From the NCBI GenBank assembly GCA_022813625.1, contig JAKLMB010000051.1:1-64000 (forward strand): DNA of 64,000 bases, read 5' to 3'. The translations under genes and the position numbers were made by a program. This DNA is from Aaosphaeria pasadenensis (lineage: Eukaryota > Ascomycota > Dothideomycetes > Pleosporales). Position 1 is the stretch's first letter, and each line of letters begins with the position of its first letter. Below, piece by piece: positions 9,701 to 21,535 of this stretch. The notes under the pieces are model-generated. The model had not been told where the DNA came from and searched no databases. It worked only from the letters and a program-made list of their open reading frames with translations.

Positions 9701-12307
9701 TCGTGATAGGTCGAAGAGATCGTCCGTGTCAGCTCGGGGTCAATGCTGAACAGCTCTTGAAACATTGACAACGAAGGTAGACTCCTTCCGACTTGGCCAT
9801 AGATGTCAAGCATGTCTCTGAAAGCCTCTTCACGGTGATCTGTTTCCTAGATTAAACATTCAGCTACAGCCAGGGAGACTCCGGATATGACATACTTCGA
9901 GCAGGAATTTGGCAGGGCCCTAGCTTTATGTCAACGTGGAAGCGATCGAACTGGTGTCGACCTACCCAAATAAACCCCATCAGCTCTTTGGAATCAGGAA
10001 GTGTCTTGATGGCTTCCATAAAGTGTCCAGAGTTGTCGAGAAACTGTTTTATTTGCTTGAGGCCCCTTTGCCGCCTTTCTGCCTTTTGCTTTCCCTGAAG
10101 ATTGATGGTAGACTGTTTTAGATGGACTAGCCTAGTCGTGGCGAATTTTGAAATGTTCCTCTGGGTTAGAACCTGCTTGAACTTTTCGAGTTGCTTCATC
10201 AACGAGGAGTTCATTGATATGAGGTCCGGCAGATGTTGGGTTAAGTTGAGTTCTTCGATCCGAGTTTCTAGCTCTGATGCTGGGACTGCTGCCTCGCGCA
10301 GCCGCTCGATCGTTTCAGCAACCTGGCCGGCATCTGGAACGGCAACCTCGCTCGGCACTGTATATCCTGGCCCACATTTGAACATGCTGTTCAAGAGGGC
10401 AAAGAAATCCTGTGTGAAGAATTTTCTTTGGAACTGCTCAGATCTGGAGTCCGTGTTCCTCGGTGCTCGCAATTGCATATACTCGTTCAGAGTCTTGTGC
10501 TGATTGAGTACTGCATTCTTAATAACTTGCCCACTACAGAAGCGTGGAATGTCTCTCCTGCCTGAGACACCATCGACAATGCGAGCTTCTTTGTATTGCT
10601 TGACTCCGTCTCGACCTCGGATATCGCAGGTTGCCAATTCAGAAATGATGCAACCTAGTGACCATACATCCGAGTCGCGAGTATATTTGCCTTGCTGAGG
10701 AGCAGCATAGTAGCCGGTGTTGTGGGCGTTCGGGATACCCGTTGAGCTAGTATCGCCAGGCACGACTGGCTTGCATTCGAGCAAACCAAAGTCTGCAATC
10801 TTGAAGATTCCCTTCACGATCAAAATGTTTGCAGGTTTCAGATCTCGATGATACGCGATCTTGGTTCCTTCGTAAAGCCTGTGTAGCGTCGCCAGGCCGT
10901 CCGCAACTCCCTTGATCTGCTTCCATAGCTCTTCAGACCCAAAGTCCGCACCTTCTCCTCTAAAGAGATAATCGTGGAGCGAAAAATCTGCCTCCTCTTG
11001 CAAGATGAAGAACTGATTACCATGCCAGTATGCACCTAGTGCTACCATTAGATTTGCATGATTCTCTCCCTTCGAAAGATTCTGCAGGTTGTTCCACTCC
11101 TTCGCGGCGGACACGACCAAACCCTGCTTGAAGAGCTTCCGGGCAAATCTCCTAACATTCTGCAGGCGTCAGATCGCAAAACGACGAGACAAAGGAAGCC
11201 CTACTTCTCCAAAATTACGACATCGATATTCATCGTCCTGAAATTCGAAACACCGGACTTCTGCGAACGAACCCTCCCCCTTGGGCTTTGCATCTTCCTT
11301 AATCGGTAGCAGTTCCTTTTTCGAAATGGTCGTAATGTCAGAGTGCGTTGTGAGTTTCCGAACGAGGAAGTTGTACTGAGTGTCCAAGACTCGTTTTTGC
11401 ATCGCATGAAACCGATTGATCTGTTCCCGATGGAACACCTCGAAGCTGGACTCGTTCAAGTACTCGGTTCCTTGCAGCTTTCTCTCATAGAGCTGGAACT
11501 TTCGAATGAGCCCTGGTCGGTGAATGTAGATTAGTAGTGCATATATGAGGGCATAGTCGCCTCGTAGCTCCTCCTCTCTAAGTTTATTGAAGTGCGTCTC
11601 GCGTTCCTGTACTGGACCGCCATCTTTCTCACATTGCATGCATGGACAAAGAAAGATTTTTTCGAGCGTGAGCCCATCAATGTTGTTACCAAATAATGCT
11701 CTGATCTTCCGCGCAGGTACGTAGAATGAGGCACCACCGGGTTGTAAATGCTCATTGATCGGCTTCACTTCGTTGTCTTCAAGGAACTGGAAAGCGACAG
11801 TACAGGGAAATGCTCTTTCCATTGGTATTGGTGTCTGCCGTGTTGCGGATGGTCAACCCAGACCTGGAGGAAAGAGTAACACACTTCCCGCTTGAAATGC
11901 GCACTCAACGACTGCGCCCACTGGTTGTGCTCACCGGTGAGCGAAACCGGTGGTCTCAGGCGAACACGCAGGTGTGCTAAATCAGCCGCGTTGCAGGGGT
12001 TTCTGCAGAGCCTGATGCACACCCCGCCCTTCACGTCGTGCAGGGAAAAACAAATATGGTCCATGATAAGGCGCTCAAGACAAAGCTCGCAGTTCGAGGA
12101 ATGACACCTGTGAGCGTGTGCCGATATCCGCGATCTTTGATATCTTGGGAGGGCGAGACACGGGCTCGATTGCGGAGGAGAGCGGAGCGACTGGTGAAAG
12201 GGTTGAATGTGGCGCCAGTAGCTGCGCTGATTTTCAGCGGCCAAGGTTGGAACGTCTCTCAGCGGCCAGGCTTTGTTGTCAGTCCTAGCATTGCTGTATA
12301 CCGCCAT
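6709..12307 (-). CDS. STAND (NLR-like) protein: protein kinase - NACHT - C2H2 zinc fingers
   Basis: Ten exons: 12307-11885, 11834-11205, 11159-9966, 9919-9896, 9846-9654, 9598-9209, 9152-8571, 8516-8402, 8350-8087 and 8032-6709. They total 5139 nt, or 1712 residues. All introns are 45-56 nt with GT..AG ends. Domains in order: a Cys-rich N-terminus (about residues 65-135); a protein kinase domain (about 320-640) with glycine loop GEGSFAEV near 327, HRDLKPAN near 455 and DFG near 474; a DUF7708-like helical region around FIWGPAKFLL (about 745-900); NACHT with Walker A GKPGAGKT near 945 and Walker B VYIVLDGLDE near 1041; a winged-helix-like part; an acidic Pro/Glu linker; and four or five C2H2 fingers (1454-1511 and 1610 to the end). 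The APE motif of the kinase reads AAPQ. The known role of the family is signal-controlled ATPase switches in fungal non-self recognition; that role here is inferred. The 24-nt exon 4 is what shows kinase and NACHT belong to one gene. Exon 1 is the least certain. Confidence 0.8.
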
Positions 12308-12738
12308 GCAGTAAGTATTTTGATCACCCCTGCGGGCTGGTTTCTAGTTATTGTTTGAGAAGGCCGCTCTGGGTTTTGACATTCCATTCTGGTACACTTT
12401 CGATGCGGCCAACAGCCGAGCTTGGAAGATCGAATAGAGATCTCTGAGAATCCGCTTGCTGTCTCTACATAATGGATTGTGGTGCGTCGTTTCTTATGGG
12501 TTCACAGGTAGGTCGTTGCGCAAGTGGTTTGCGATAATCCATTAAACGAAGTCCCAGTGGTACGCATGACTTTGAGCGGTTGAATCACAGTGCAAGCCTC
12601 CCGCGGTGAGTCTTTTCTCGCGAGCGAGATATTTCCTTTAGCAAGCCTTGGTACCGAATGCTGCACTCGAGGTCGCGCCCTTAAGAGGACTTCAGAAATA
12701 GGCGTGCTCCTAGTCAATCAAACCGAGAATTTACAATG
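12308..12738. other. intergenic, promoter side of the kinase-NACHT gene
   Basis: It holds the presumed promoter of the kinase-NACHT gene and the 3' flank of the CorA-like gene. An in-frame TAG about 50 bp upstream of the ATG at 12307 makes that ATG the first possible start on this exon. No other gene is visible. Confidence 0.5.
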
Positions 12739-14636
12739 TTACAGTGCTTCCATGTCGTTCTCTTTATCTCTCTGTAACCTGCGTTGCCTCCAGGTATACC
12801 AGAGAAGAACAGTCGCCCCTGAAAAAGCGGCGGTGAAGATAATGTAGACCCAGAAATTGGAGGCTACGGTAAGACTGTTCTCCGGTTGCGAGTAGACGAA
12901 GAAGTTCGATCCGAACAATGTCTATAGTGGGTGTCAATTTCTTCATTCATCATGTGAAAATACCTCGGGACGCTCACTGCAAGAAATGTGGCGGGTAGAA
13001 AGACGGCAGATATTAAAGCGATTGTCATCATGGATCTCGTGTCTCTAGTGGACTGCTCGGTGAGTCTCTTCATCAGTTTGTTCTCATTTACACCCTGCTC
13101 TGTCAAGGTCTGCATTTCATGATTGATTTGTTGGCTTGCTTCCGCTGATCGAATGTCTTGTATACTTTGTACCTGTGCGAAGCGCCATCAGACACAGCTT
13201 CTGAAGTGCAGACAGAGAACTTACGAGTTGAATAATGCCACTAGATCGAGCAATTAGCGTTTCCAGCCTATCGAAATGCGTCTCTTGGTCGAGCACATAT
13301 TTGTTCAGATTACGTTGGATTGCATCAAAATTCGTGCCCAAATCTGAGGAAGAAGACGCTTCAATTCTTGCCATGTTTTTCTTGAGCAGATTGCCAAGGC
13401 GAATGTTCAATTTCAATATGTGAACTAGGCGCCGCAGCTTGTCAGTCAAGATCTGAAGCTTCCTAAGGTCGGAAAAGTCTGCGATTAGATTCCCTTCCTG
13501 CAGCGAGCCCTTCAAATTAGTAAAGAAGCCCTTGTCGACCTACCCACACCTGTCAGTGGATTATGAATGATTGCAATTTGCTACTTACTAGTTTGGTGAA
13601 CGCATCTTCCAAATAGATCATATACTCGCGCCAGTCCTCAGAACCATCTAGGAGAATGATCGAATGAAGTAGAAATTGCATCTTCGGCAGGGTATCGTCA
13701 CAAGATTGAAAAGCGCGCCGTAGTCGATCTTTGATCCGATCCGAGGCCTGTATAAGTACCCAGTTGCTTTGCAGAGTGTCCAACGAGAAGTATTGGTATA
13801 CACCAACTTCTCGAATAGAGAATGGATCGTTAGGAAGGGCTCGACCGTGTCTCGCGACGTACTTGATGTTATAGCCAATGTCTGCGCTTTGCTTTAGCTT
13901 CTATTATCATGGCATAAATGGGAGTACTACGGTAGCTGCGGCCTTGCGTTGTCCCCGCTTGAATGTCGTGGACCGCTGGAGGGATGATATCTACAAAAGC
14001 AGAGCTGAAACCTTCTTCGACCGGTCCCAGCTTTTCGCGGAACAGGAAAACGACATCCAAAAAGCCCGGATGCACTCCAAGTCGTGTAAAAAGGCGACGG
14101 AAATGCTCCTCACTAATGCAGAGGCGACTCCATGTGTAGCTCTGATGAATGGAACTATCCGATCGGTCAATCTACACATACTCTATCGCTCCTGTAAAGC
14201 AGATCGACTCACAAGACCGAGGTGGCCTGTCCTAACTCCATGAGTGCATCCAATCTCTCAAAGGATTGGATAATCTCCCATGCTGCATCGCGGCAGCTAT
14301 CTGTTGACATGTCAATTGAGAACTGGCGAGCATGTGCTGAAGACACTTGCCATTCCTGGGTGGGTCCATGGCCAGAAAATCAAATGAGGATTCATGATTC
14401 GCGACAAACAGCTCCTTACTCAGACGGTCTATTTGATGACTGCTACAATAGGCATCTACCCCTAATGGGCTCACCTGAAGATTCTGAGGGTACGTCTCCC
14501 AATTCGCATACTCGTCTCGCTCAGTAGGAGGATGTATCTGTCTGTGTTGGTATGAGTTTTGATGCATGCTTCTCTTCTGTGACCAGCTCCGTGGAACTGT
14601 TGATAAGCAAACTTTGGCAGGTGCAGGTATTAACAT
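12739..14636 (-). CDS. CorA-like two-TM membrane protein
   Basis: Seven exons: 14636-14347, 14296-14213, 14154-13931, 13881-13589, 13539-13225, 13172-12978 and 12921-12739. They total 1584 nt, or 527 residues, with the frame closed at every join. Introns are 49-58 nt with GT..AG ends. The N-terminal half matches the fungal CorA-like soluble domain in style (YTWSRLCISEEHFRR, then a long helical region). The C-terminus has the CorA layout: a long coiled helix (TLTEQGVNENKLMKRLTEQ), TM1 (MMTIALISAVFLPATFLATLF), a short loop and TM2 (FWVYIIFTAAFSGATVLL), then a basic tail. The GMN selectivity motif of true Mg2+ channels is absent; the position reads LFGSNFF. Transport is therefore uncertain, and such proteins are often found near STAND genes in fungi. 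An in-frame Met at residue 24 is an alternative start. Confidence 0.8.
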
Positions 14637-14825
14637 TTGAATCTACGGATGAAGGCAGTGAATAGTAGATACACGCTAGCAACAGGTGACACGGACGCAG
14701 GCCTGTGGTAAAGAACGGTTCTTCAGTCCAGGCGTCGTCTCTTCCAGCGAAAATTGACCGGTCGGCACTAAATGGGCACCTTCGCCCCACGAATCTGGGC
14801 AGTGGCTAATAACACATGCAGGCGG

Positions 14826-15161
14826 CTAGGCAGCCTTAAGCGCCTGCCTGAACTTTCTTTGCAGATCTATCAATTGGTCCTGCTCATACGAGTATTAGCA
14901 GGCCTCTTAGATACAGCTGGGTTCCGGGGGATCGGGATCCACCTACGCGAGTCAATTCTCGTGGAACTTTGATCTTCCATTTCTCCCCTTCATCAGGTGG
15001 CTACGTTGCTTTGGTCAGAAACACCCTCTTGTTCCTTGTTGCATGAGCTGTGAGATACATACGATCACCTCGAAAGGTTCTGGGTCGTAAATAGATTTGA
15101 GATGAGCGGTTAATACGTCAAAGTCGACGGTGTAGCGACTCTCAATGACTTGAACGACCAT
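14826..15161 (-). CDS. tiny 68-residue protein with two introns, unknown
   Basis: Exons are 15161-15063, 15000-14947 and 14879-14826 (99 + 54 + 54 nt), giving 68 residues plus stop. Both introns fall on codon boundaries. Intron 1 is GTATGT..TAG with branch TCTGACC, and intron 2 is GTAGGT..CAG with the classic branch TGCTAAT. The protein begins MVVQVIESRYTVDFDVLTAH and ends in a Lys/Arg-rich helix (LIDLQRKFRQALKAA). No signal peptide or membrane segment is seen. I do not recognise a family. The two phase-0 introns with good branch sites are the main reason to call it a gene. It could instead be exons of a longer transcript that starts further upstream. Confidence 0.45.
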
Positions 15162-15618
15162 GGCAGCTTGCTAACTTCGGACGGGCGCTGTGGTTGAAAA
15201 GCTGTTAGCGCCTGGCTAGGCACGTTTGGGGACCAGGAGGAAACTGATATTGATGCTGGCCTAGGATGAAAAGCGGGCAGCCTCTTGATCTATCCATTTT
15301 TGCGCCTGGTGCTCATAGACGCACGCAGCAGGTTGCAGGCGGCAGCTGAAAGACGGCAATGTTGCGCTCAGACCAGGCACTGCCACATTGCGTCAACCGG
15401 AACGGCGCTGCCCGTCTGCCCTGCGACATGCCCAACTGCATCTGTCCACCTTCATAGCACCGGTGAGTCGTCTGTGATCTGTGATAGGCGAGAGGCCGGC
15501 TGCTGGACAAAGGTGACTTTCAATCCAATCTTGCGGCGGCAGCCTTGCTTTCAGTCGGGCGGTCTTGGATTTGGCTTGGAAAACAGAGTACCATCCTGAC
15601 CTTTAACGCATCCATGAT
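15162..15618. promoter_or_regulatory. shared divergent promoter region
   Basis: This 457-bp interval separates the start codons of the minus-strand 68-residue gene and the plus-strand SNF2 gene, so it should hold both promoters. It is GC-moderate with several direct and inverted short repeats. I see no gene or clear TATA box in it. Confidence 0.4.
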
Positions 15619-18600
15619 ATGAGCGACATGAGAGACATTGCGAGCGAAGCATATACCTCTCGCATGGAGCACGACTACACCATGGAGTACACTGATGGCA
15701 GACACCCCAGTCAAACCCTGGCCTACTATCCTTGGATGGACCATGGATACGACATGAACCACTACTACACTCAGAACACCTTGAAACGAACATATCCATT
15801 CGGAGAAGAAGAGCAAGTGCCGCTGGAGGAAAGCCTGTTGGTTCTTAGCCCGGTACCGGCCAACGAACCATTATGCTTGCTTGGCTCGGTAAGGCTGGAG
15901 CAGAGTAGATTGACCGAACTCGTCTAACAACTTTTGTCAGGTTGTCAACGTGAACGCGCAATTGCGAAGGCAAACCTCGGGGCATCTTGCACCTCAGACT
16001 ATTCTTGGAGGACTGGGACCCAATGACCTGCTCACTGTTTCGTTAGTAGGCGACTACTTCGAACTATCGCATGCCAACTACGCATTTGCACGACTGGACA
16101 AAAGCTTCTGCGGTGAAGCCCGGCGTCTTGTTGATCTCGGGGTCACTTTCCAGGCACGAGTAGACCTAGCCCAATGGGAGACAATACGGAAAGAGTGGGC
16201 ATCCTCCTCAGGCCATGCTATTAGCAATACCTTTGCTGTAGATGTGAGCGTATACAGCCGCAGGAATCACGCTGACAGAGTTGGTGACATCCTACTGCGA
16301 TCCAGTCTTTTCCTACAACATCCTGCCCACCACTTTGATATCGAAAACTACTATAATCCTCAGATCTTGGAGCTGGAGGGTTTCGAGGAGAATCCTGACG
16401 ATGTGGCAACTGAGCCGATGGAGGACGAAGTATCGACCGGGGTCGCAAACACTTATATTCGAAGCGATGAGAAGCCATCTGGAGCCTCTACTGACCACGT
16501 GGAGCTTATATTGGACTCTCTATCGCATAAAAATATTCTACACGAAATTCGCACTGATACCAACTTGATCAAGAGCGAGCTCATGAAGTACGAACATTGA
16601 ATTGTGCACAGGCTGGTTTTCGACTGACATGATCTATAGACATCAGATGACGGCCCTGGATTTCGTTGTCCAGCGAGAGAGTGACCGACCTCCGGAGCAA
16701 TTGACATTCTGGCGTGGAAGACGAGTGGCTGGGGAGACAGAGTATGCTGATATCAACGTTAGTGTCTCTAACAGCTCAATTGACTGTGTGGCAGATTTGT
16801 TCATATCTTAACCAGAATGAAAGCTCCCAAACCGCACGAAGCCCGAGGTGGTATTATTGCGGATGACATGGGACTCGGCAAATCCTTGACGATACTGTCT
16901 GCTATTGCTAGATCCCTCGGTGAAGCAGCCGAGTTTGCTTCATCCCACCAAGCGAGCTCAACAGAGCCACTTCACACCCAGAACCGATCTCGGGCCACCT
17001 TGATTATGGTCCCATCCACTGGTAAGCGTGTTATCCTATGGAAAGAATCCTGTCAGAGCGAAAGCAATTAACCTCCACACAGTCTTGATTGACAATTGGA
17101 TTGATGAAATCCGTATGCAAGTTCAACGTCCTGGCCTTGCTCTCTAGCCCGTTCTGACATTCATAGGCACACTCATCCGCATAAAATTTCGTTTCACAAG
17201 CATCTTGGTGGGGATAGACAGTCTGAAGCGAAGCTTTTGGGAGAAAGAGACATCGTCTTTACTACGTTTGCGACAGCCTGGAAAGATTTCAAGAAGGGTT
17301 CATCGCCTTTGGCGAGAGTTCATTGGTTCCGCATTGTTTTAGACGAAGGTACTTGAGATCTAGACCCCGACAGATGATTCTCTGACAAGCGTTGAACAGC
17401 GCATAAGATTCGAAACCGCACAACCCAGCAATTCAAGGCAGTTCACGAGTTACGAGCACAGCGTCGGTGGTGCCTCACTGGAACGCCAATACAGAACCGT
17501 CTTGAAGACCTTGGCAGCCTGATCGCATTTCTCAGAGTTCCCGATATGGAAAACGCGCCGGTCTTCCGGAAGCATATCATTGCCCCTACATCGCATATCA
17601 TTGCCCCCACATCGCCGGAACGAGGAAGCCAATTTCAAAATCTTCAGATCCTTCTCAGGACCGTCTGTCTAAGGCGCACAAGGGAGGTCCTTGCTTTACC
17701 TGAGCCTATAGTGGAAGCGCGGCTCCTTGACTTTTCGACACAGGAGCGGTGTCGGTATGATGAGCTGTATGAACACTACAAGAAGCACATTCAGATGGCA
17801 GTGAGTGGGGTTCGGGGAAAAGTAGTTTCCACGACACTTCAGTCGATTCATGAATTGCGCCTGTTTTGTAACAATGGTCCAAAAAAGATGCAAAATGAAC
17901 TGCAAGCGTCAGAAGAGGAAGTCTTGTCGTATTTGCAGCAGCTCGGACAGAATGAGTGCTCCAATTGTACTCAATCCATCAATTGCATTGACAAATTTGG
18001 AGAGCAAGAGGGCGGTGTGCTTATCTCGCCATGCAAGCACCTTGTATGCCGCGGTTGTTTGTCGCAGTGCTTGGACAAACGGAAAAATTGTCGACTTTGC
18101 GCATCGGGCAAAAGTCCAATAGAATTCGCGAACCACATCGGAGTAGATGCTCCCGTTCTGGCGGTGGAGGAGATTCCGGACGAATACCCTTCTAAATTAC
18201 TGGCTCTGTTGGAGGACATACAAAAAGAGCCCCTGCACAAATGGTATTGTCTCATTGCTTTGATTTTTCAGTCTGTAGCTAACTAGACATTAGCATCGTA
18301 TTTTCATCTTGGAAGAAGACTCTCGATCTTGCGTCTGGACTACTCCAGCGAGCTGGACTAAAGCACAGCATCATTCACGGCAGCTTGAGCCTCAAACAGA
18401 GACTGAAGGTTCTGAAAGAGTACAAGTCCTTTTTCGGACCCAACGTCTTGTTAATGACACTGGGGACAGGGGCAGAAGGGTTTGTGCACGCATTTAAAAC
18501 CTGCGACCGTAGAGATGCTAACGAAAACAGCTTGAACTTGACAATCGCGTCACGCATCTATCTTCTTGAGCCTCAGTGGAATCCATTCACCGAAATGCAA

Positions 18601-18854
18601 GCGATGGCACGAGCGCAGCGCATAGGACAGACGAAGCAAGTCGTCTGCGTGCGGTATCTCATGAAAGACTCAATTGAGCAGGTAAGGCATGATCAGGTTT
18701 GTCCTTTTTGCGCTGCGATTGGCTGACGTACGGATGATAGAGTGATGTTCTCAACCGGCAGAAGATGAAAAGAGCACTTGCCGGTGGCGGATTTCAAAAG
18801 AATAAGATGCACGACTCCTTGGTAGGACAAATTCTTCGGCAAGATGAAACTTGA
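15619..18854 (+). CDS. SNF2-family ATPase with inserted RING finger (RAD5/RAD16-like class)
   Basis: Ten exons: 15619-15888, 15941-16587, 16640-16741, 16795-17021, 17083-17116, 17167-17348, 17400-18243, 18294-18479, 18531-18681 and 18741-18854. They total 2757 nt, or 918 residues. Helicase motifs in order: HQMTALDF; motif I DDMGLGKS; motif Ia-like LIMVPS; motif II DEAH; motif III LTGTPIQN; a RING finger (C-SNC ... C-KHLVCRGC ... C-RLC); then motifs IV-VI (IVFSSW, GAEGLNL, AQRIGQ). RING insertion between the two helicase lobes is typical of RAD5/RAD16/HLTF-like enzymes, which remodel DNA-bound proteins and can act as ubiquitin ligases in the nucleus. No HIRAN domain is visible. Intron 17117-17166 uses GC..AG ends. 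A 21-bp in-frame duplication at 17573-17614 repeats HIIAPTS. Such helicases are common at fungal accessory loci; the substrate is unknown. Confidence 0.85.
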
Positions 18855-19658
18855 GCTGATCATGCAACAGCAATACTTCGGCGTACATTCAGCGCACAGC
18901 CAAGGTTGTTGATCTACCACCGCGTTGCACGCCGCAGCTGTATTTCTCGCTCACTGCATGCGACGAGCCATGCGAACAAAACCAGCGAATTAAGGGAGAG
19001 GTGAGCGTCGTTGCGTAGTTTGCGCATTCCAGTGCGCTGATATCCCTGCCCAATCGACATGTAAGAGAGCTCAGATTTGGTTTTCGTCCATGTTGAAGAA
19101 GCGGCGTACTTCCATCAAGAATCATCACATTTAAAATAGATCGTCAACCCAACGCCGCTGCGACAGAGTACTATACATATTAGGTATTGTATGCCGTTAT
19201 TCTGATCTACCTACTCGCCCATGGCGGCACGGCCTCTCATCCCGGATCCGTTCAGCCTTGTCTTTGCTTTTTGGTGGAAGTCTGCCAATCAGAAGAATAC
19301 ATTTTTGTCTCATCTGCATTTTCGCACTTGCAATTAAGATTGCCATGTCCTCAGGTCGCATTGGGGTTCGTGAGGACTTCTTCCTGTAGCCGTAATAGAG
19401 CTAAACTCGATCCAAAGATCTTCGGGGTTGACACCGGCCACCAGGTAGCGGGGAAACTGGAATAGGGAATGGGGGATAGGGGATAGGGAACGTGGGGCTG
19501 AACTATCTTTGAGCCTCCACCTGTTCGTGCCCTTGGCCTGCCAATGAGAAGTTGATCTACTTTACTGCTCTGCACTTTTACTGCACTTTTTTGCACGACC
19601 ATTCCTTGCATGATGACCTTTGGTAAGTTGCTGAGCCGTAATAACTCCCTCACCCAAG

Positions 19659-19840
19659 GGATCGATCCTGGGGTCTAGCTGCTCGAGGGCCCAGAATATT
19701 CCCGAAGCCTCAAAATCGTGTGAAACGTGCCAATGAGAAGCTAATCTACTTACCGCTCTGCACTTTTGCGTGCCCGGAGAAAGGGTCAATAATTGGGGGG
19801 CGCCTATCCCTGGTTGAATGCTGAGCCGTAATGGCTCTTC
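19659..19840 (+). repeat. repeat copy A of a long inverted pair
   Basis: About 180 bp starting 'ggatcgatcctggggtctag' and ending 'gctgagccgtaatggctc'. The reverse complement of 22176-22363 matches it over its length with scattered substitutions and small indels. A partial direct copy precedes it at about 19537-19640. Confidence 0.75.
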
Positions 19841-21535
19841 GCCCCTCTCCGATTGCTCAATGCTGGGCACCTTGATGGCGCTGCCCCAAAGCTCCATGGT
19901 CGGCCTGTGCGAGATTATGCCAATGACAAGCCGTCCTGTTCACCACGTCGTAGTTTTCCCTTCCTAAACTTATGTCGCAGCACAGCATGGCTCAGCAAAT
20001 GGCGGGGAATCCGTCCAACCAAGATGTGACCTTTCTCTGATGGATCCAGACCCAGCAGAATAATCGAATGAACAAAGTCAGGTGGCTGCTGAGCTCTACT
20101 TTGTACTGTGTATGACAGGGCAAATATATATCGCCTGAAGCCTCATGCTTCATTTCGTGGTCAATTCTGCCAACCGGAACCTCATATACTCGCTGCGTCT
20201 GTAGTTCGAACCTTCATGCAATGCATGCGGTCTGCTTCAACTGCCCGAACATGAGAATCTCAGGTGCTTCCCGCTGCACACATTTTTATCTACCACTCAC
20301 TGAAGGATCTCCGGGTTTTCTGCCAGCGCAAAAGGCGACCCGTGGAGAAGTCACCACTTTGCTGAGCCGTTGACAATGTGAATAGGGCTGAACGTTCTCC
20401 AGCAGCTAATTAAAGAAGGGTTACCCAACCGTCCCCTAAGGCAGGTTCCAGGCAAGGCTGGGTTCGGTCTCACCCCTCACCTCAACCTTCGTCCGTGTCG
20501 GAACCTGCCAAGCAGAGTGTCATGTGCTTCCTGTTTCTTGCGTTGAATTAAAGGTCTGTATCACATATTTATTCCTTGTCGAATCGTGATGGCGCTTCAC
20601 CCGATCGAACAATCCTGAATTGAGGTAGAGCAGACTGACGACAGTAATCGAATCTCAAGCTCCGTTTCATCGTCCTCTTTCCGTGTCAGAGGCTGCTAGG
20701 AAAAGGTCGATGTGAGTACGGCGTACGGCTTCTGGGTCGTCTTTGGTCGAAAAATGCCTCACATTACACGTCAGAACTCGGGTCTCGGGATCCCGCCTCA
20801 CTCCACGTCAAAGGCTGCCAATAAGAACGCGATGTGGTGCCGCATCCGTGATTCTGGCCGCTTCTATCTTGCTTGTGCAGCCGGTTGCTATTCCAGCGTT
20901 TTCACAACCCTGATTGGACTGTAAGTAACCCCGTTCTTGCTGAGCCGTAATGGCGTTCAACTCGACCCAACGCTCTTCAGCAGTTTATTAGTAATACATT
21001 GGACCCTAATTGTTACCGAGGAGGCATGGATGCTTCGTTATCGTCAATGTGGAAATCGGTTCACTTGTTTCATCGTCCCAGCAGTGCGTGCAGAAGGAAG
21101 GTACGGAGAATGTTGCCAGCGATGGGCATTCTGTACGTGTATGCAGTCTCGTTACAACAAGAGGCCTACCAATAAGGATATACAATAATTTGCTCACCCC
21201 TGTGCGACCACTTGTGTGCATCTGCCTCTCAAAGTCGGAATCTATCCATGGCTGTTGCAGATCTCAATGGGTCCTTGTTCCCATATCTGCCAAGCCATGA
21301 TAGTCTCCTTCGGGAACTTCGGGTCGGCCCGTGATGCTCGAATTGGGATACATTTAATTATACATAGGTAGGCAAAGGGCTGCGCAAGACTGCTGCGCGG
21401 CGTCGCCGCGTGTTGCGAAGTGCCAAGTGCGACTTGGGCCCAATGTACCCAATCACGCAGCTTCAACAACTACGGGTTGCTCTTTTGTGAGTTTCTACTT
21501 GGGTCTGTTTTTGGAGGCTGTGCCATATTTCGGGT

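Noticed and set aside
9864..12307. Separate kinase gene independent of the NACHT gene
   Set aside because: The spliced frame continues through a micro-exon into the NACHT-side helical block with exact frame match, and only about 50 nt separate the two, the size of an intron.
11765..12307. 180-residue frame reading past 11885 to 11765 as one unspliced exon
   Set aside because: A 50-nt GTGTGT..CAG intron (11884-11835) joins it in phase to the kinase exon; reading on gives an unrelated low-complexity tail.
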